Assembly: GCF_029871205.1 (NCBI RefSeq)
Contig: NZ_SSOJ01000151.1
Location: 1-64,000 of the forward strand
Source: Pseudomonas sp. BN417
Lineage (GTDB): Bacteria; Pseudomonadota; Gammaproteobacteria; Pseudomonadales; Pseudomonadaceae
Direction: 5' to 3'
DNA: 64,000 nt
Part shown: positions 25,777 to 33,674 of the stretch, piece by piece
Numbering within the stretch: position 1 is the first letter of the stretch
How the letters are laid out: each line of letters opens with the position of its first letter
Translations under genes and position numbers: made by a program
The notes under the pieces: generated by a model
What the model saw: the letters and a program-made list of their open reading frames with translations, nothing else
Databases searched by the model: none
Told to the model about the DNA's origin: nothing

Positions 25777-28776
25777 ATGAAAAAAATACTTCTAAAAACA
25801 ATATTGTTCGCTTTACCAAAGGTACTTGGCTTCACTGCCCGCAAACATCCGCAATTTCACGCGCGGCTCAAGCAGAAGAACTGCACCGTCTATATCGGCC
25901 TTCAGGACGGCAGCATCGGCCGCTTCCTCGAAATCCGCGGCGGTAAAGTGTTCTCGCGCGTTGGCAAGGCGGCAGAGGCGGATGTCAGCATGCTGTTCAA
26001 GGACCTGCCAACGGCCCTGAAATTCCTCTCGCCCAATCCGGACATGGGCGAGATCGTCCACGCCGCCAAGAACTTCAAGGTCGTCGCCAAAGGGCCGGAC
26101 CCCCTGGTGGTGTGGTTCACCCAGACGCTCAACCTCAGCCAGACGGTCGGGTTGGAGATGGGCCTGCCGATGCGCGACGGCACCCGGCGCTACACCACCT
26201 GCACCAACGGCGGCCCGCTGTTCATTTATGTGAAGGGCGGGCGCATCCAGCGCGTCACGCCGCTGGAGCTGGATGAGAAGGATGCGCCGAGCTGGGAGTT
26301 GCAGGCGCGCGGCAAGACCTTCCGGCCCAAACGCCGCGCTCTGGTAGCGCCCCATGCCCTGTCGCTCAAATCCCTGGTTTATTCGGACAAGCGCATTCTG
26401 CAACCGATGAAGCGGGTCGATTTCGACCCGGACGGCGAGCGCAACCCGCATAACCGCGGCAAGTCGGGCTATGTGCCCATCAGCTGGGACGAAGCGCTGA
26501 GCATCGTCGCCAAGGAAATCAACCGGCAAAAGCGCGTCCACGGGCCGGGCTCGATCACCTTCCCAATGTCATCCCACCACCAGTGGGGCAATGTCGGCTA
26601 TTACCTCAGCTCGCTGATGCGTTTCGCCAACCTGATCGGTTTCACCCGCGTTGCCGCCAACCCTGACAGCTGGGAGGGCTGGTACTGGGGCGCCATGCAC
26701 CATTTCGGCAATTCCATGCGTGTCGGCGTGCCGGCCGGCTATGGCGCCGTCGAGGACTGCCTGAAGGAAGCCGAGATGATGGTCTTCTGGTCCTGCGATC
26801 CGGAGAGCACCAACGGCGCCTATGCCGGCTTCGAGGGCACGACCCGCCGGCTTTGGGCCAAGGAACTGGGCATCGAGTTCGTCCATATCGATCCGCATAA
26901 CAACCCCACCGCGCAATTGCTCGGCGGGCGCTGGATTCCGATCCGCCCGCAGACCGATGCCGCCCTGGCCACGGCCATCATGTACGTGTGGGCTGTCGAA
27001 GGCTTGTACGACGCGGATTACGTTGCGACCCGCACCACCGGCTTCGACGAATGGAAGCGCTACCTGCTGGGCGAGGCCGACGGCATCGCCAAAACCCCAG
27101 AGTGGCAGGAAGGCGAAACCGGTGTACCGGCCAAGGACGTGCGCGCCCTGGCCCGCAAGTGGGGTAACCGCAAAGTCTATCTGGCGACCGGCATGACCGG
27201 GGCCGGATTCGGCGGCGCCGGTCGCGGCGCGACCGGGCAGCAGTGGGCGCGCTGCATGATCATGATGATGGCCATGCAGGGCTGGGGAAAACCGGGCGTC
27301 AATTTCGGTTGCCTGCAGATCGGCTCGCCGGTGGACCATCATTTCTACTTCCCCGGCTATGCCGATGGCGGGATATCCGGCGAACTGATGTGGACCGGCA
27401 ACGCCGTAAACAACTATCAGCGCATGCCCCACATCCTGACCATGAACCCGGTCAAGCAGCTGGTGCCGCGGCAGCAATTGCCCGACGCCATCATCAACGG
27501 CCATGCTACCGGCTATCTGTGGGACGGCATGTCGCAGGAGGCGCAGTTCGCCCCCTTCACCTATCCGATGGCGGGCTATTCGCCCATCCACATGATCTAC
27601 CGCTACGGCGGTTCGTCGTTCAGCACCGTGACGAAATCCGGCCGCTGGGTCGAGGCCTACCGTCACGACAGCATCGAGTTCGTCGTGAACCAGTCCATCT
27701 GGATGGAGGGCGAGGCCCAGTTCGCCGACATCATTCTGCCGGCCTGCACCCAGCTCGAGCGCTGGGACATCGGCGAATGGTGCAATTCCGGCGGTTACGC
27801 CCACCACGGCTACACCCTGGTCAATCACCGCCTGGTGACGCTGCAGCACAAATGCATCGAACCGCTCGGCGAGTCTCGTTCGGACTACGACATTTTCGCG
27901 GCCATCCTCGAGCGCCTGGGCTTGGGCGGGGTGTTCACCGAAGGTTGCAGCGAGCTCGATTGGGTCAAGCGGGTGTTCGACTCATCCGACCTGCCGGATC
28001 ACATCTCCTGGCGCGAGTTCTGCCGCAAGGGCTATTACGTCGTGCCGCCGGAAAGGCCCGAACTGCGTCCGCCGGTCGACATGCGCTGGTTCGCCGAAGG
28101 CCGTCCCAAGGACCTGCCGGAGCCGTTTCCGCTGCCGTCGCAGTGGGCCGAAGAGTTTGGCAAGGGTTTGCAGACGCCCAGCGGCAAGCTGGAGTTCGTT
28201 CCCGAAACTCTCAAACGCCACACCAAGGACAATCCCGAGCGGCCGGCGCTCAACCGCTATATCCCGTCCTGGGAAGGCCTGGGAACGACCGAGCTGGTCG
28301 GCAAGTATCCGCTGCAGATGATCGCGACCCATTCGCGCTACAGCTTCCACACCTCCAGCGACGGCAAGAACGGCGTGACCAGTCGGGTGGCAGACCATCG
28401 CGCCCGAATCGACGGCCACGATTTCTGGCTGCTGCGAATCAGCCCTGCCGATGCAGAGGCGCGCGGCATTGCGCAGCGCGACTTGGTCAAGATCTACAAC
28501 GACCGCGGGGCGGTGATTTGTGCCGCTGACGTGTCGGCCCTGGTGGTGCCGGGGGTGGTCAAGTCCTACGAGGCCAGCGCCGAGTTCCAAATGGTGAACG
28601 TTGCCGGCGAGACCGTCGAAATCGGCGGCTGCCTGAACATCCTCACCCCGGATCGGCCGCAAACGAAGGGGACCAGCAGCATGAGCCCGAACTCATGCCT
28701 GGTTCAGATCGAAAAATGGCAAGGCGCCGACGCGTTCAAGCGCAGCCGTGTCGAAGCAGGAGTCGCCCATGAGTAA
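25777..28776 (+). CDS. Molybdopterin hydroxytransferase-like large subunit with SCP2-like N-terminus
   Basis: The 999-residue protein is a DMSO-reductase-family molybdoenzyme closest in pattern to pyrogallol-phloroglucinol transhydroxylase. Shared segments include SSHHQWGNVGY (His267/His268), NPDSWEGW (Asp297, Ser298 as probable Mo ligand) and NILTPDRP near the C-terminus. As in that family it has no N-terminal iron-sulfur motif. Residues 1-130 are extra and resemble an SCP2/sterol-carrier domain, suggesting binding of a lipid-like substrate. There is no Tat signal, so it should act in the cytoplasm. No strong ribosome site precedes the ATG. Its stop overlaps the start of the iron-sulfur subunit by eight bases. 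Confidence 0.88.
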   Translation: MKKILLKTILFALPKVLGFTARKHPQFHARLKQKNCTVYIGLQDGSIGRFLEIRGGKVFSRVGKAAEADVSMLFKDLPTALKFLSPNPDMGEIVHAAKNFKVVAKGPDPLVVWFTQTLNLSQTVGLEMGLPMRDGTRRYTTCTNGGPLFIYVKGGRIQRVTPLELDEKDAPSWELQARGKTFRPKRRALVAPHALSLKSLVYSDKRILQPMKRVDFDPDGERNPHNRGKSGYVPISWDEALSIVAKEINRQKRVHGPGSITFPMSSHHQWGNVGYYLSSLMRFANLIGFTRVAANPDSWEGWYWGAMHHFGNSMRVGVPAGYGAVEDCLKEAEMMVFWSCDPESTNGAYAGFEGTTRRLWAKELGIEFVHIDPHNNPTAQLLGGRWIPIRPQTDAALATAIMYVWAVEGLYDADYVATRTTGFDEWKRYLLGEADGIAKTPEWQEGETGVPAKDVRALARKWGNRKVYLATGMTGAGFGGAGRGATGQQWARCMIMMMAMQGWGKPGVNFGCLQIGSPVDHHFYFPGYADGGISGELMWTGNAVNNYQRMPHILTMNPVKQLVPRQQLPDAIINGHATGYLWDGMSQEAQFAPFTYPMAGYSPIHMIYRYGGSSFSTVTKSGRWVEAYRHDSIEFVVNQSIWMEGEAQFADIILPACTQLERWDIGEWCNSGGYAHHGYTLVNHRLVTLQHKCIEPLGESRSDYDIFAAILERLGLGGVFTEGCSELDWVKRVFDSSDLPDHISWREFCRKGYYVVPPERPELRPPVDMRWFAEGRPKDLPEPFPLPSQWAEEFGKGLQTPSGKLEFVPETLKRHTKDNPERPALNRYIPSWEGLGTTELVGKYPLQMIATHSRYSFHTSSDGKNGVTSRVADHRARIDGHDFWLLRISPADAEARGIAQRDLVKIYNDRGAVICAADVSALVVPGVVKSYEASAEFQMVNVAGETVEIGGCLNILTPDRPQTKGTSSMSPNSCLVQIEKWQGADAFKRSRVEAGVAHE

Positions 28777-29641
28777 GTGGAATCTGATCATCAACGTGGG
28801 GCGTTGCGAGAACTGCTACAACTGCGTGCTCGCCGAGCGGGACGAGCACGTTGGCAACGACTATCCGGGCTATGCGGCCCCGGCCTCCCTCGCCGACGAG
28901 GCACCGATCCGCATCCTGCGGCGCGTGCAGGGGGCGGCGCCGATGGTCGAGACGACCTACCTGCCGGTGATGTGCAACCACTGCGACGATGCGCCGTGCA
29001 TGAAGGTCGGCGGCGACGCGATCAGCAAGCGTGCTGACGGCATCGTCGTGATCGATCCGGTGAAGGCCAAGGGGCGCAAGGACATCGTCCGCTCCTGTCC
29101 CTACAGGGCCATCGTCTGGAACGAGGAACAGCAGCTGCCGCAGACCTGGATCTTCGACGCTCATCTGCTCGACGACGACTGGAAAGGCCCGCGTTGCCAG
29201 CAGGTGTGCCCAACGGACGTGTTCGAGGCGGTGAAGCTGGACGACGTGGCAATGCAGCAGAAGGCACGCCAGGAAGGCTTGCAAGTTCTGCTGCCCAAAT
29301 TGAAGGCCAAACCCAGAGTCTATTACCGGGGCCTGGAGCGCTGGGACACCTGCTTCATCGGCGGCAGCCTCAGCGCCAGCGTTGACGGCGTGGTCGATTG
29401 CGTCGCCGGTGCCGAAGTCACGCTTCTGCAGAACGGGAAACCCATCGTGGTCACCCACAGCGATGCCTTTGGCGACTTCCGCTTTGGTGGCCTGGCCAAG
29501 AAAAGCGGCGGCTATCGCATTGAAGTCCGCCACGGCCTGGGCGAGGCGCAGCGCGACTGCGACATCGACGAAAGCCTCTATCTCGGCGAGATCCGGCTGG
29601 TGAGCAGCCATCAGGAATGCATTGAGGAGCAAGCCGTATGA
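28769..29641 (+). CDS. Transhydroxylase-like small subunit with reduced iron-sulfur motifs
   Basis: The 290-residue protein pairs with the large subunit upstream. It has ferredoxin-type Cys groups (CENCYNC, CNHCDDAPC, CPYR and CQQVC), and the C-terminal part (about residues 195-285) resembles the transthyretin/Cna-B-like barrel of transhydroxylase beta subunits. As I recall the family, twelve Cys hold three 4Fe-4S clusters. Here the fourth Cys of the first motif is replaced (NCVLAERDEH) and a CxxC before the conserved AHLLDD is replaced by TWIFD. So one or two clusters at most are likely. The start at 28769 has an AGGAG site. Confidence 0.85.
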   Translation: MSKWNLIINVGRCENCYNCVLAERDEHVGNDYPGYAAPASLADEAPIRILRRVQGAAPMVETTYLPVMCNHCDDAPCMKVGGDAISKRADGIVVIDPVKAKGRKDIVRSCPYRAIVWNEEQQLPQTWIFDAHLLDDDWKGPRCQQVCPTDVFEAVKLDDVAMQQKARQEGLQVLLPKLKAKPRVYYRGLERWDTCFIGGSLSASVDGVVDCVAGAEVTLLQNGKPIVVTHSDAFGDFRFGGLAKKSGGYRIEVRHGLGEAQRDCDIDESLYLGEIRLVSSHQECIEEQAV

Positions 29642-30777
29642 ATCACACCCAGGAACTGAGCGTGCCGCCGGAATATCCGGAAAGCGCGGCGCCCGCCCAC
29701 GTCAAGAAGCTGGTCCGGCCGAAGGCCTGGCAGAAGGCTACGCAGCTGGCCTTCCTTCGTTTCGAAAAGAAGGATCTCGTCGAGGCTGAGCGCTTCTGGA
29801 ACGATTTCGGCCTGGTGACGGCGTCGCGCACCGCGGAGCAACTGGTACTGCGCGGTGCCGGGACGGCGCCGGCCATCCTGGTCGCTACCAAGGCCGAGAC
29901 CTCGCGCTTCGTCGGCTCGGTCTTCGTGGTTCCGGCTGACACCGATTTCGCGCGGCTGGAACGCGAAAGCAATGCCAGGCCGCTGTCGCCCGAGCGCATT
30001 CCTGGCGGCGGGCGCGGCGTCACACTCAATGACCCGGACGGCACTGAACTGTGGTTGATCACCGACTGGGATTCGGTGCCGGCGTTGCCGACCCGGCCGC
30101 CGATCCATCGGGATATGAACGTACTAGGCGAGATCCAGCGGGTGAATCGTACGGTTCGTTCGCCCATCGAGCCGGCGCTGGTCGGTCGCCTGGGGCACGT
30201 TGTCTATCAGACCAGCAACTTCGAGGTGATGTCCGAGTGGTACATGCGCCACCTCGGCCTCATTCCGACGGACGTTCAGTACCTGGAGGACGGCTCCCCG
30301 CTGGTCACTTTCTTCCGCCTGGACCTGGGCGACCAGCCGGCGGATCACCATACCTTCGTCATGGCGAGCGCTCTCCAGCCGCGTTACGAACACAGCGCCT
30401 GGGAAGTGATCGACCTCGACGCCTTGGGACAGGGGCAGCAAGTCATGCATGCCCGTGGCCACAAGCACTTCTGGGGCATCGGCCGGCACCTGCTCGGCAG
30501 CCAGCTCTTCGACTACTGGAAAGATGCGGACGGCTTCGACTTCGAGCACTACACCGACGGCGACGTATTCACCGCCGACCACGAGACGCGCTACGTGCCG
30601 TTCTCGACGGGCAGCATCTGGGCCTGGGGGGACGACGCGCCCAAGAAGATCTTCCCGGCCAAGTCTCTGGGCCTCGTCTGGCGGGCATTGAAGCTTATCC
30701 GCCAGGGGCGCCTGACCCTGGCCAAGCTACGCATCATCGGCAAGACGCTCGATACCCCAGCGCGTCCCTGGCTCTGA
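29638..30777 (+). CDS. VOC family extradiol ring-cleavage dioxygenase
   Basis: The 379-residue protein contains two VOC halves (about residues 33-145 and 183-320). A type I extradiol facial triad is visible: His187 in RLGHVVY, His252 in YEHSAWEV and Glu303 in DFEHYTDG. The spacings of 65 and 51 residues match classic catechol dioxygenases such as BphC. It should use Fe(II) and O2 to open a catecholic or trihydroxylated ring beside the hydroxyl groups. The start overlaps the end of the small-subunit gene by four bases (ATGA), so it is translationally coupled. An FAH hydrolase follows. Confidence 0.88.
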   Translation: MNHTQELSVPPEYPESAAPAHVKKLVRPKAWQKATQLAFLRFEKKDLVEAERFWNDFGLVTASRTAEQLVLRGAGTAPAILVATKAETSRFVGSVFVVPADTDFARLERESNARPLSPERIPGGGRGVTLNDPDGTELWLITDWDSVPALPTRPPIHRDMNVLGEIQRVNRTVRSPIEPALVGRLGHVVYQTSNFEVMSEWYMRHLGLIPTDVQYLEDGSPLVTFFRLDLGDQPADHHTFVMASALQPRYEHSAWEVIDLDALGQGQQVMHARGHKHFWGIGRHLLGSQLFDYWKDADGFDFEHYTDGDVFTADHETRYVPFSTGSIWAWGDDAPKKIFPAKSLGLVWRALKLIRQGRLTLAKLRIIGKTLDTPARPWL

Positions 30778-30801
30778 ATTCGACACACAAGGACTTGATC
30801 C

Positions 30802-31773
30802 ATGGCTATCGCCCTTATCCGCTTCATCCCTGCCAAGGCACCTGCCGACACCGATCCCCGCTGGGGTGTCGTCTTCGGCGAAAAGGTTGCACCGCTGGAC
30901 GGCAGCTACCCGACCACCGCCGACCTCATCCAGAACGGGCGCGAGGCCGCTCGTCAGCTCACGCCGGCCCAGGCAACGCTCGAACTGGGCAGCGTCCGCG
31001 TCCTGCCGCCGGTCACCTCGAACCAGCAATTCATCTGCCAGGGCGTCAATTACGAGAGCCATGTGCGGGAGTCTGGCCTTGATCCGAAGAACTTCCCGTT
31101 CAATACGATCTTCACCAAAGCGCCCTCTTGCATCAGCGGCCCGTACGACGACGTAGTGCGTCCCTCCCATGTGAAACTGCTGGACTACGAGATTGAACTG
31201 GGGCTGGTCCTCGGGCGCGATCTGGTTCCCGGTGAGGTTGTCACGCCGGACAAGCTTCACGAGGTCCTGGCCGGCGTGACCATCGTCAACGACGTCTCGG
31301 CCCGCGATGTCCAACTGCCTCAGGGCCAGTTCTACAAGGGCAAGAGCTACCAGACTTTTGGTCCGGTCGGCCCGGTGCTGCTCCTGCTCGAACCCCTGGA
31401 GTGGCAGCGCTGGCGCGAGCTGAAGATGACCCTGACGGTCAACGGAATCGCCCGGCAGCAAGCCTACTGCGGCGAAATGCTGTTCAAGCCGCATCAGACG
31501 CTGACTGAACTGGCGTCGCTGCATGGCATGCACGCCGGTGACCTGGTGGCGACCGGGACACCGGCCGGCTGCGCCGCAAAGGCACCCGGCAAGCTGGTCA
31601 TGTTCATTCTCAAGCATTTCATGTCCGATGCCGGGAAATGGAAGGCCTTCATCGCCAAGGCCAAGAAGAATCCGCTCTACCTGCAACCCAGCGATGTCAT
31701 GGCTCTGAGCATTAGTACCGACGACGGCGCGCTGGATCTCGGCCAGCAGCGCACGCGGGTGGTGTCGGCATGA
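30802..31773 (+). CDS. Fumarylacetoacetate hydrolase family enzyme (paralogue 2)
   Basis: The 323-residue protein has the FAH-domain metal ligand segments [11 protein letters not shown] and [10 protein letters not shown] and the ATGTPAGCA signature. It is clearly related to the leftward paralogue at 22953-24074 but lacks the Tat-like leader. In this operon it follows an extradiol dioxygenase, so it probably hydrolyses the ring-fission product (a 2-hydroxymuconate-type ketone) to a carboxylic acid and a smaller dienoate. An AAGGAC site precedes the ATG. A long insert before the C-terminus ([18 protein letters not shown]) resembles the paralogue and may shape a hydrophobic pocket. Confidence 0.88.
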   Translation: MAIALIRFIPAKAPADTDPRWGVVFGEKVAPLDGSYPTTADLIQNGREAARQLTPAQATLELGSVRVLPPVTSNQQFICQGVNYESHVRESGLDPKNFPFNTIFTKAPSCISGPYDDVVRPSHVKLLDYEIELGLVLGRDLVPGEVVTPDKLHEVLAGVTIVNDVSARDVQLPQGQFYKGKSYQTFGPVGPVLLLLEPLEWQRWRELKMTLTVNGIARQQAYCGEMLFKPHQTLTELASLHGMHAGDLVATGTPAGCAAKAPGKLVMFILKHFMSDAGKWKAFIAKAKKNPLYLQPSDVMALSISTDDGALDLGQQRTRVVSA

Positions 31774-31825
31774 CAGTGGCCGAACGGCTGCTTTGCCTGC
31801 GCCCGGCCGCCTCCAATCCAGTGTG

Positions 31826-32818
31826 ATGGATAGCATTCTGCAGGATGGCTTCGGTCGCAGCATCGATTACCTTCGCATGTCGGTGACTGATCGCTGCGAC
31901 TTCCGCTGTGTTTACTGCATGGCCGAGGAGATGACTTTCCTGCCGCGTCAGCAGGTACTCGGCCTGGAGGAGTTGTATCGCTTGGCGGCGCTGTTCGTGC
32001 GTAACGGGGTGAAAAAGATCCGCCTCACCGGCGGCGAGCCGCTGGTGCGCAAGGGCATCGTCCAGCTGTGCGCGCAGATCGCCGCCTTGCCGGGGCTGCG
32101 CGAACTGGTGATGACCAGCAACGGCTCGCAGCTGGTCAAGCTGGCGCAGCCGCTGGTCGATGCCGGGGTCCAGCGCCTCAATATCAGCCTGGACAGCCTT
32201 GATGCACAACGCTTTCGGGCGATTACCCGTACCGGCGACTTGGCCCAGGTGCTGGCCGGCATCGACGCGGCGAGCGCCGCCGGCTTTGCCCGGATCAAGC
32301 TCAATGCCGTGGTGATGCAGGGGCGCAATGCCGACGAGGTGCTCGACCTGGTCGAATATGCGGTGAACCGCGGTCTGGACATCAGCTTTATCGAGGAGAT
32401 GCCGCTGGGCGAGGTGGGCCGCTCGCGTGGCGAAAGCTACTGCTCCAGCGACTGGGTGCGCGAGCGTATCGCCGAGCGCTACAGCCTGCTCGATAGTGCC
32501 GAGCAGAGTGGCGGGCCGGCGCGCTATGTGCGCGTCAGGGATTTCCCTGCAAGCCGTATCGGCTTTATCTCACCGCACAGCCACAACTTCTGCGGCACCT
32601 GCAACCGCGTGCGCCTGACCGTAGAAGGGCGCCTGTTGCTGTGCCTCGGGCACGAGAACTCCATCGACCTGCGCGCCCTGCTGCGCCGCCATCCGCAAAG
32701 CGATGCGCCCTTGTTGCAGGCGCTCCACGCCGGCCTGGCGCGCAAGCCGTTGCGCCACGAATTCAGCGTTGGCGGCGAGGTGAAGGTGCTACGCTTCATG
32801 AACGCCAGCGGTGGTTGA
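31826..32818 (+). CDS. moaA: GTP 3',8-cyclase (molybdenum cofactor biosynthesis)
   Basis: The 330-residue protein has the radical-SAM motif CDFRCVYC, the C-terminal second cluster motif CGTCNRVRL plus a later Cys, and the essential C-terminal Gly-Gly tail (NASGG). It makes the first pyranopterin precursor of the molybdenum cofactor. It sits downstream of a molybdoenzyme operon and not with other moa/moe genes, so it probably boosts cofactor supply for that enzyme when the operon is induced. The ATG at 31826 is preferred because the family N-terminus begins near [18 protein letters not shown]. Confidence 0.93.
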   Translation: MDSILQDGFGRSIDYLRMSVTDRCDFRCVYCMAEEMTFLPRQQVLGLEELYRLAALFVRNGVKKIRLTGGEPLVRKGIVQLCAQIAALPGLRELVMTSNGSQLVKLAQPLVDAGVQRLNISLDSLDAQRFRAITRTGDLAQVLAGIDAASAAGFARIKLNAVVMQGRNADEVLDLVEYAVNRGLDISFIEEMPLGEVGRSRGESYCSSDWVRERIAERYSLLDSAEQSGGPARYVRVRDFPASRIGFISPHSHNFCGTCNRVRLTVEGRLLLCLGHENSIDLRALLRRHPQSDAPLLQALHAGLARKPLRHEFSVGGEVKVLRFMNASGG

Positions 32819-32900
32819 CCCTTTTGAACAAAATGCAGCAAGCGCAGCTACCTCCCAAGAAACTGTCGTCCATTCGTTCTGCCATACCAAAGGGGCAAGC

Positions 32901-33269
32901 ATGTTCAAACCAGGCCATCTGCATCTCACCACTCCACTCGACAGGCCGCACCTACCGAAGTTCGACATCGACGTGTTCTACGAGGTCCGCCGCGACCCGG
33001 TCGAAGGCGTACTGATGCATTTCAAGGTGGTCGGCACCATCGGTGGGCGCGAGTTCTGCGAAGAATTCGATCTGCATCGCGATACCGCCTTCAACTTTGC
33101 CAGCCCGATAACCAAGGCATTGGTCAAACACGGCCTGCCACTCAACGCCGGCCCGATCATGCCCGAGCACACTGACTACGACGCCATGTTCGAGGATATC
33201 CGCCAGCAGCTCGGCGCGCGGACGGGTGAGCCCGTCGATTTCGATCACCTCGACAAGGATGGCTTGTGA
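32901..33269 (+). CDS. Conserved small protein, probably DUF5064 family
   Basis: The 122-residue protein begins MFKPGHLHL and has a compact, mostly beta pattern (FDIDVFYEVRRDPVEG, LMHFKVVGTIGGREFCEEF). I recall small Pseudomonas proteins with this opening as DUF5064, but the assignment is from memory. No signal peptide or membrane helix is present. An AAAGGGGCAAGC site precedes the ATG. It follows moaA by 82 bases and may be the last gene of the rightward operon. Confidence 0.65.
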   Translation: MFKPGHLHLTTPLDRPHLPKFDIDVFYEVRRDPVEGVLMHFKVVGTIGGREFCEEFDLHRDTAFNFASPITKALVKHGLPLNAGPIMPEHTDYDAMFEDIRQQLGARTGEPVDFDHLDKDGL

Positions 33270-33394
33270 GGCCGCGGTAGCGCGCAGGTGCAGCCATGCT
33301 TGACGGTTTTTTACCTGCTCGCCCAGAAGCAGGTGCCCATCATGGGAGAATGGATGCATTCCAGCGCGCCCAGCCGACTTCATGCCAATAGGCT

Positions 33395-33612
33395 CGGCAG
33401 CGCTCGCCCTTTGATGACCTAGCACATGGCTCCGGTCGTGCAGGGCACACCGTGTCCGGATCAATGCCAGCTTCCGCGAAAATGAAGGCGAATTCATGGT
33501 GGCCTTCGCACAAGTGATCAAGTATCAGCTTGGCCAATCTCGAGCGCATGGCCTGACTGACTGGAGTGATGCGCAGCAGCGTGTTGCCCCATTGGGGGTC
33601 ATCGGCGGCGTG
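33395..33612 (-). pseudogene. TetR family regulator remnant
   Basis: The minus strand reads AADDPQWGNTLLRI, MRSRLAKLILDHL and then, after a frameshift, PCTTGAM with an in-frame stop. This matches the effector domain of the intact TetR at 36174-36827 (AADDHQWANALLRI, SCTTGAM). The DNA-binding half is missing. The stretch 33270-33394 beside it holds no gene. It shows that this kind of regulator was duplicated and one copy decayed next to the SulP gene. Confidence 0.7.
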
Positions 33613-33674
33613 CTGCACATTGGTAATCGAATCATTTGGTGTTCCCAGCAACTGAACCAGCCGAGAGAGACCGT

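Noticed and set aside
25545-25946. 133-codon frame overlapping the molybdoenzyme start
   Set aside because: It overlaps a strong gene in another frame, and its composition is Ser/Arg/Pro-rich without a domain.
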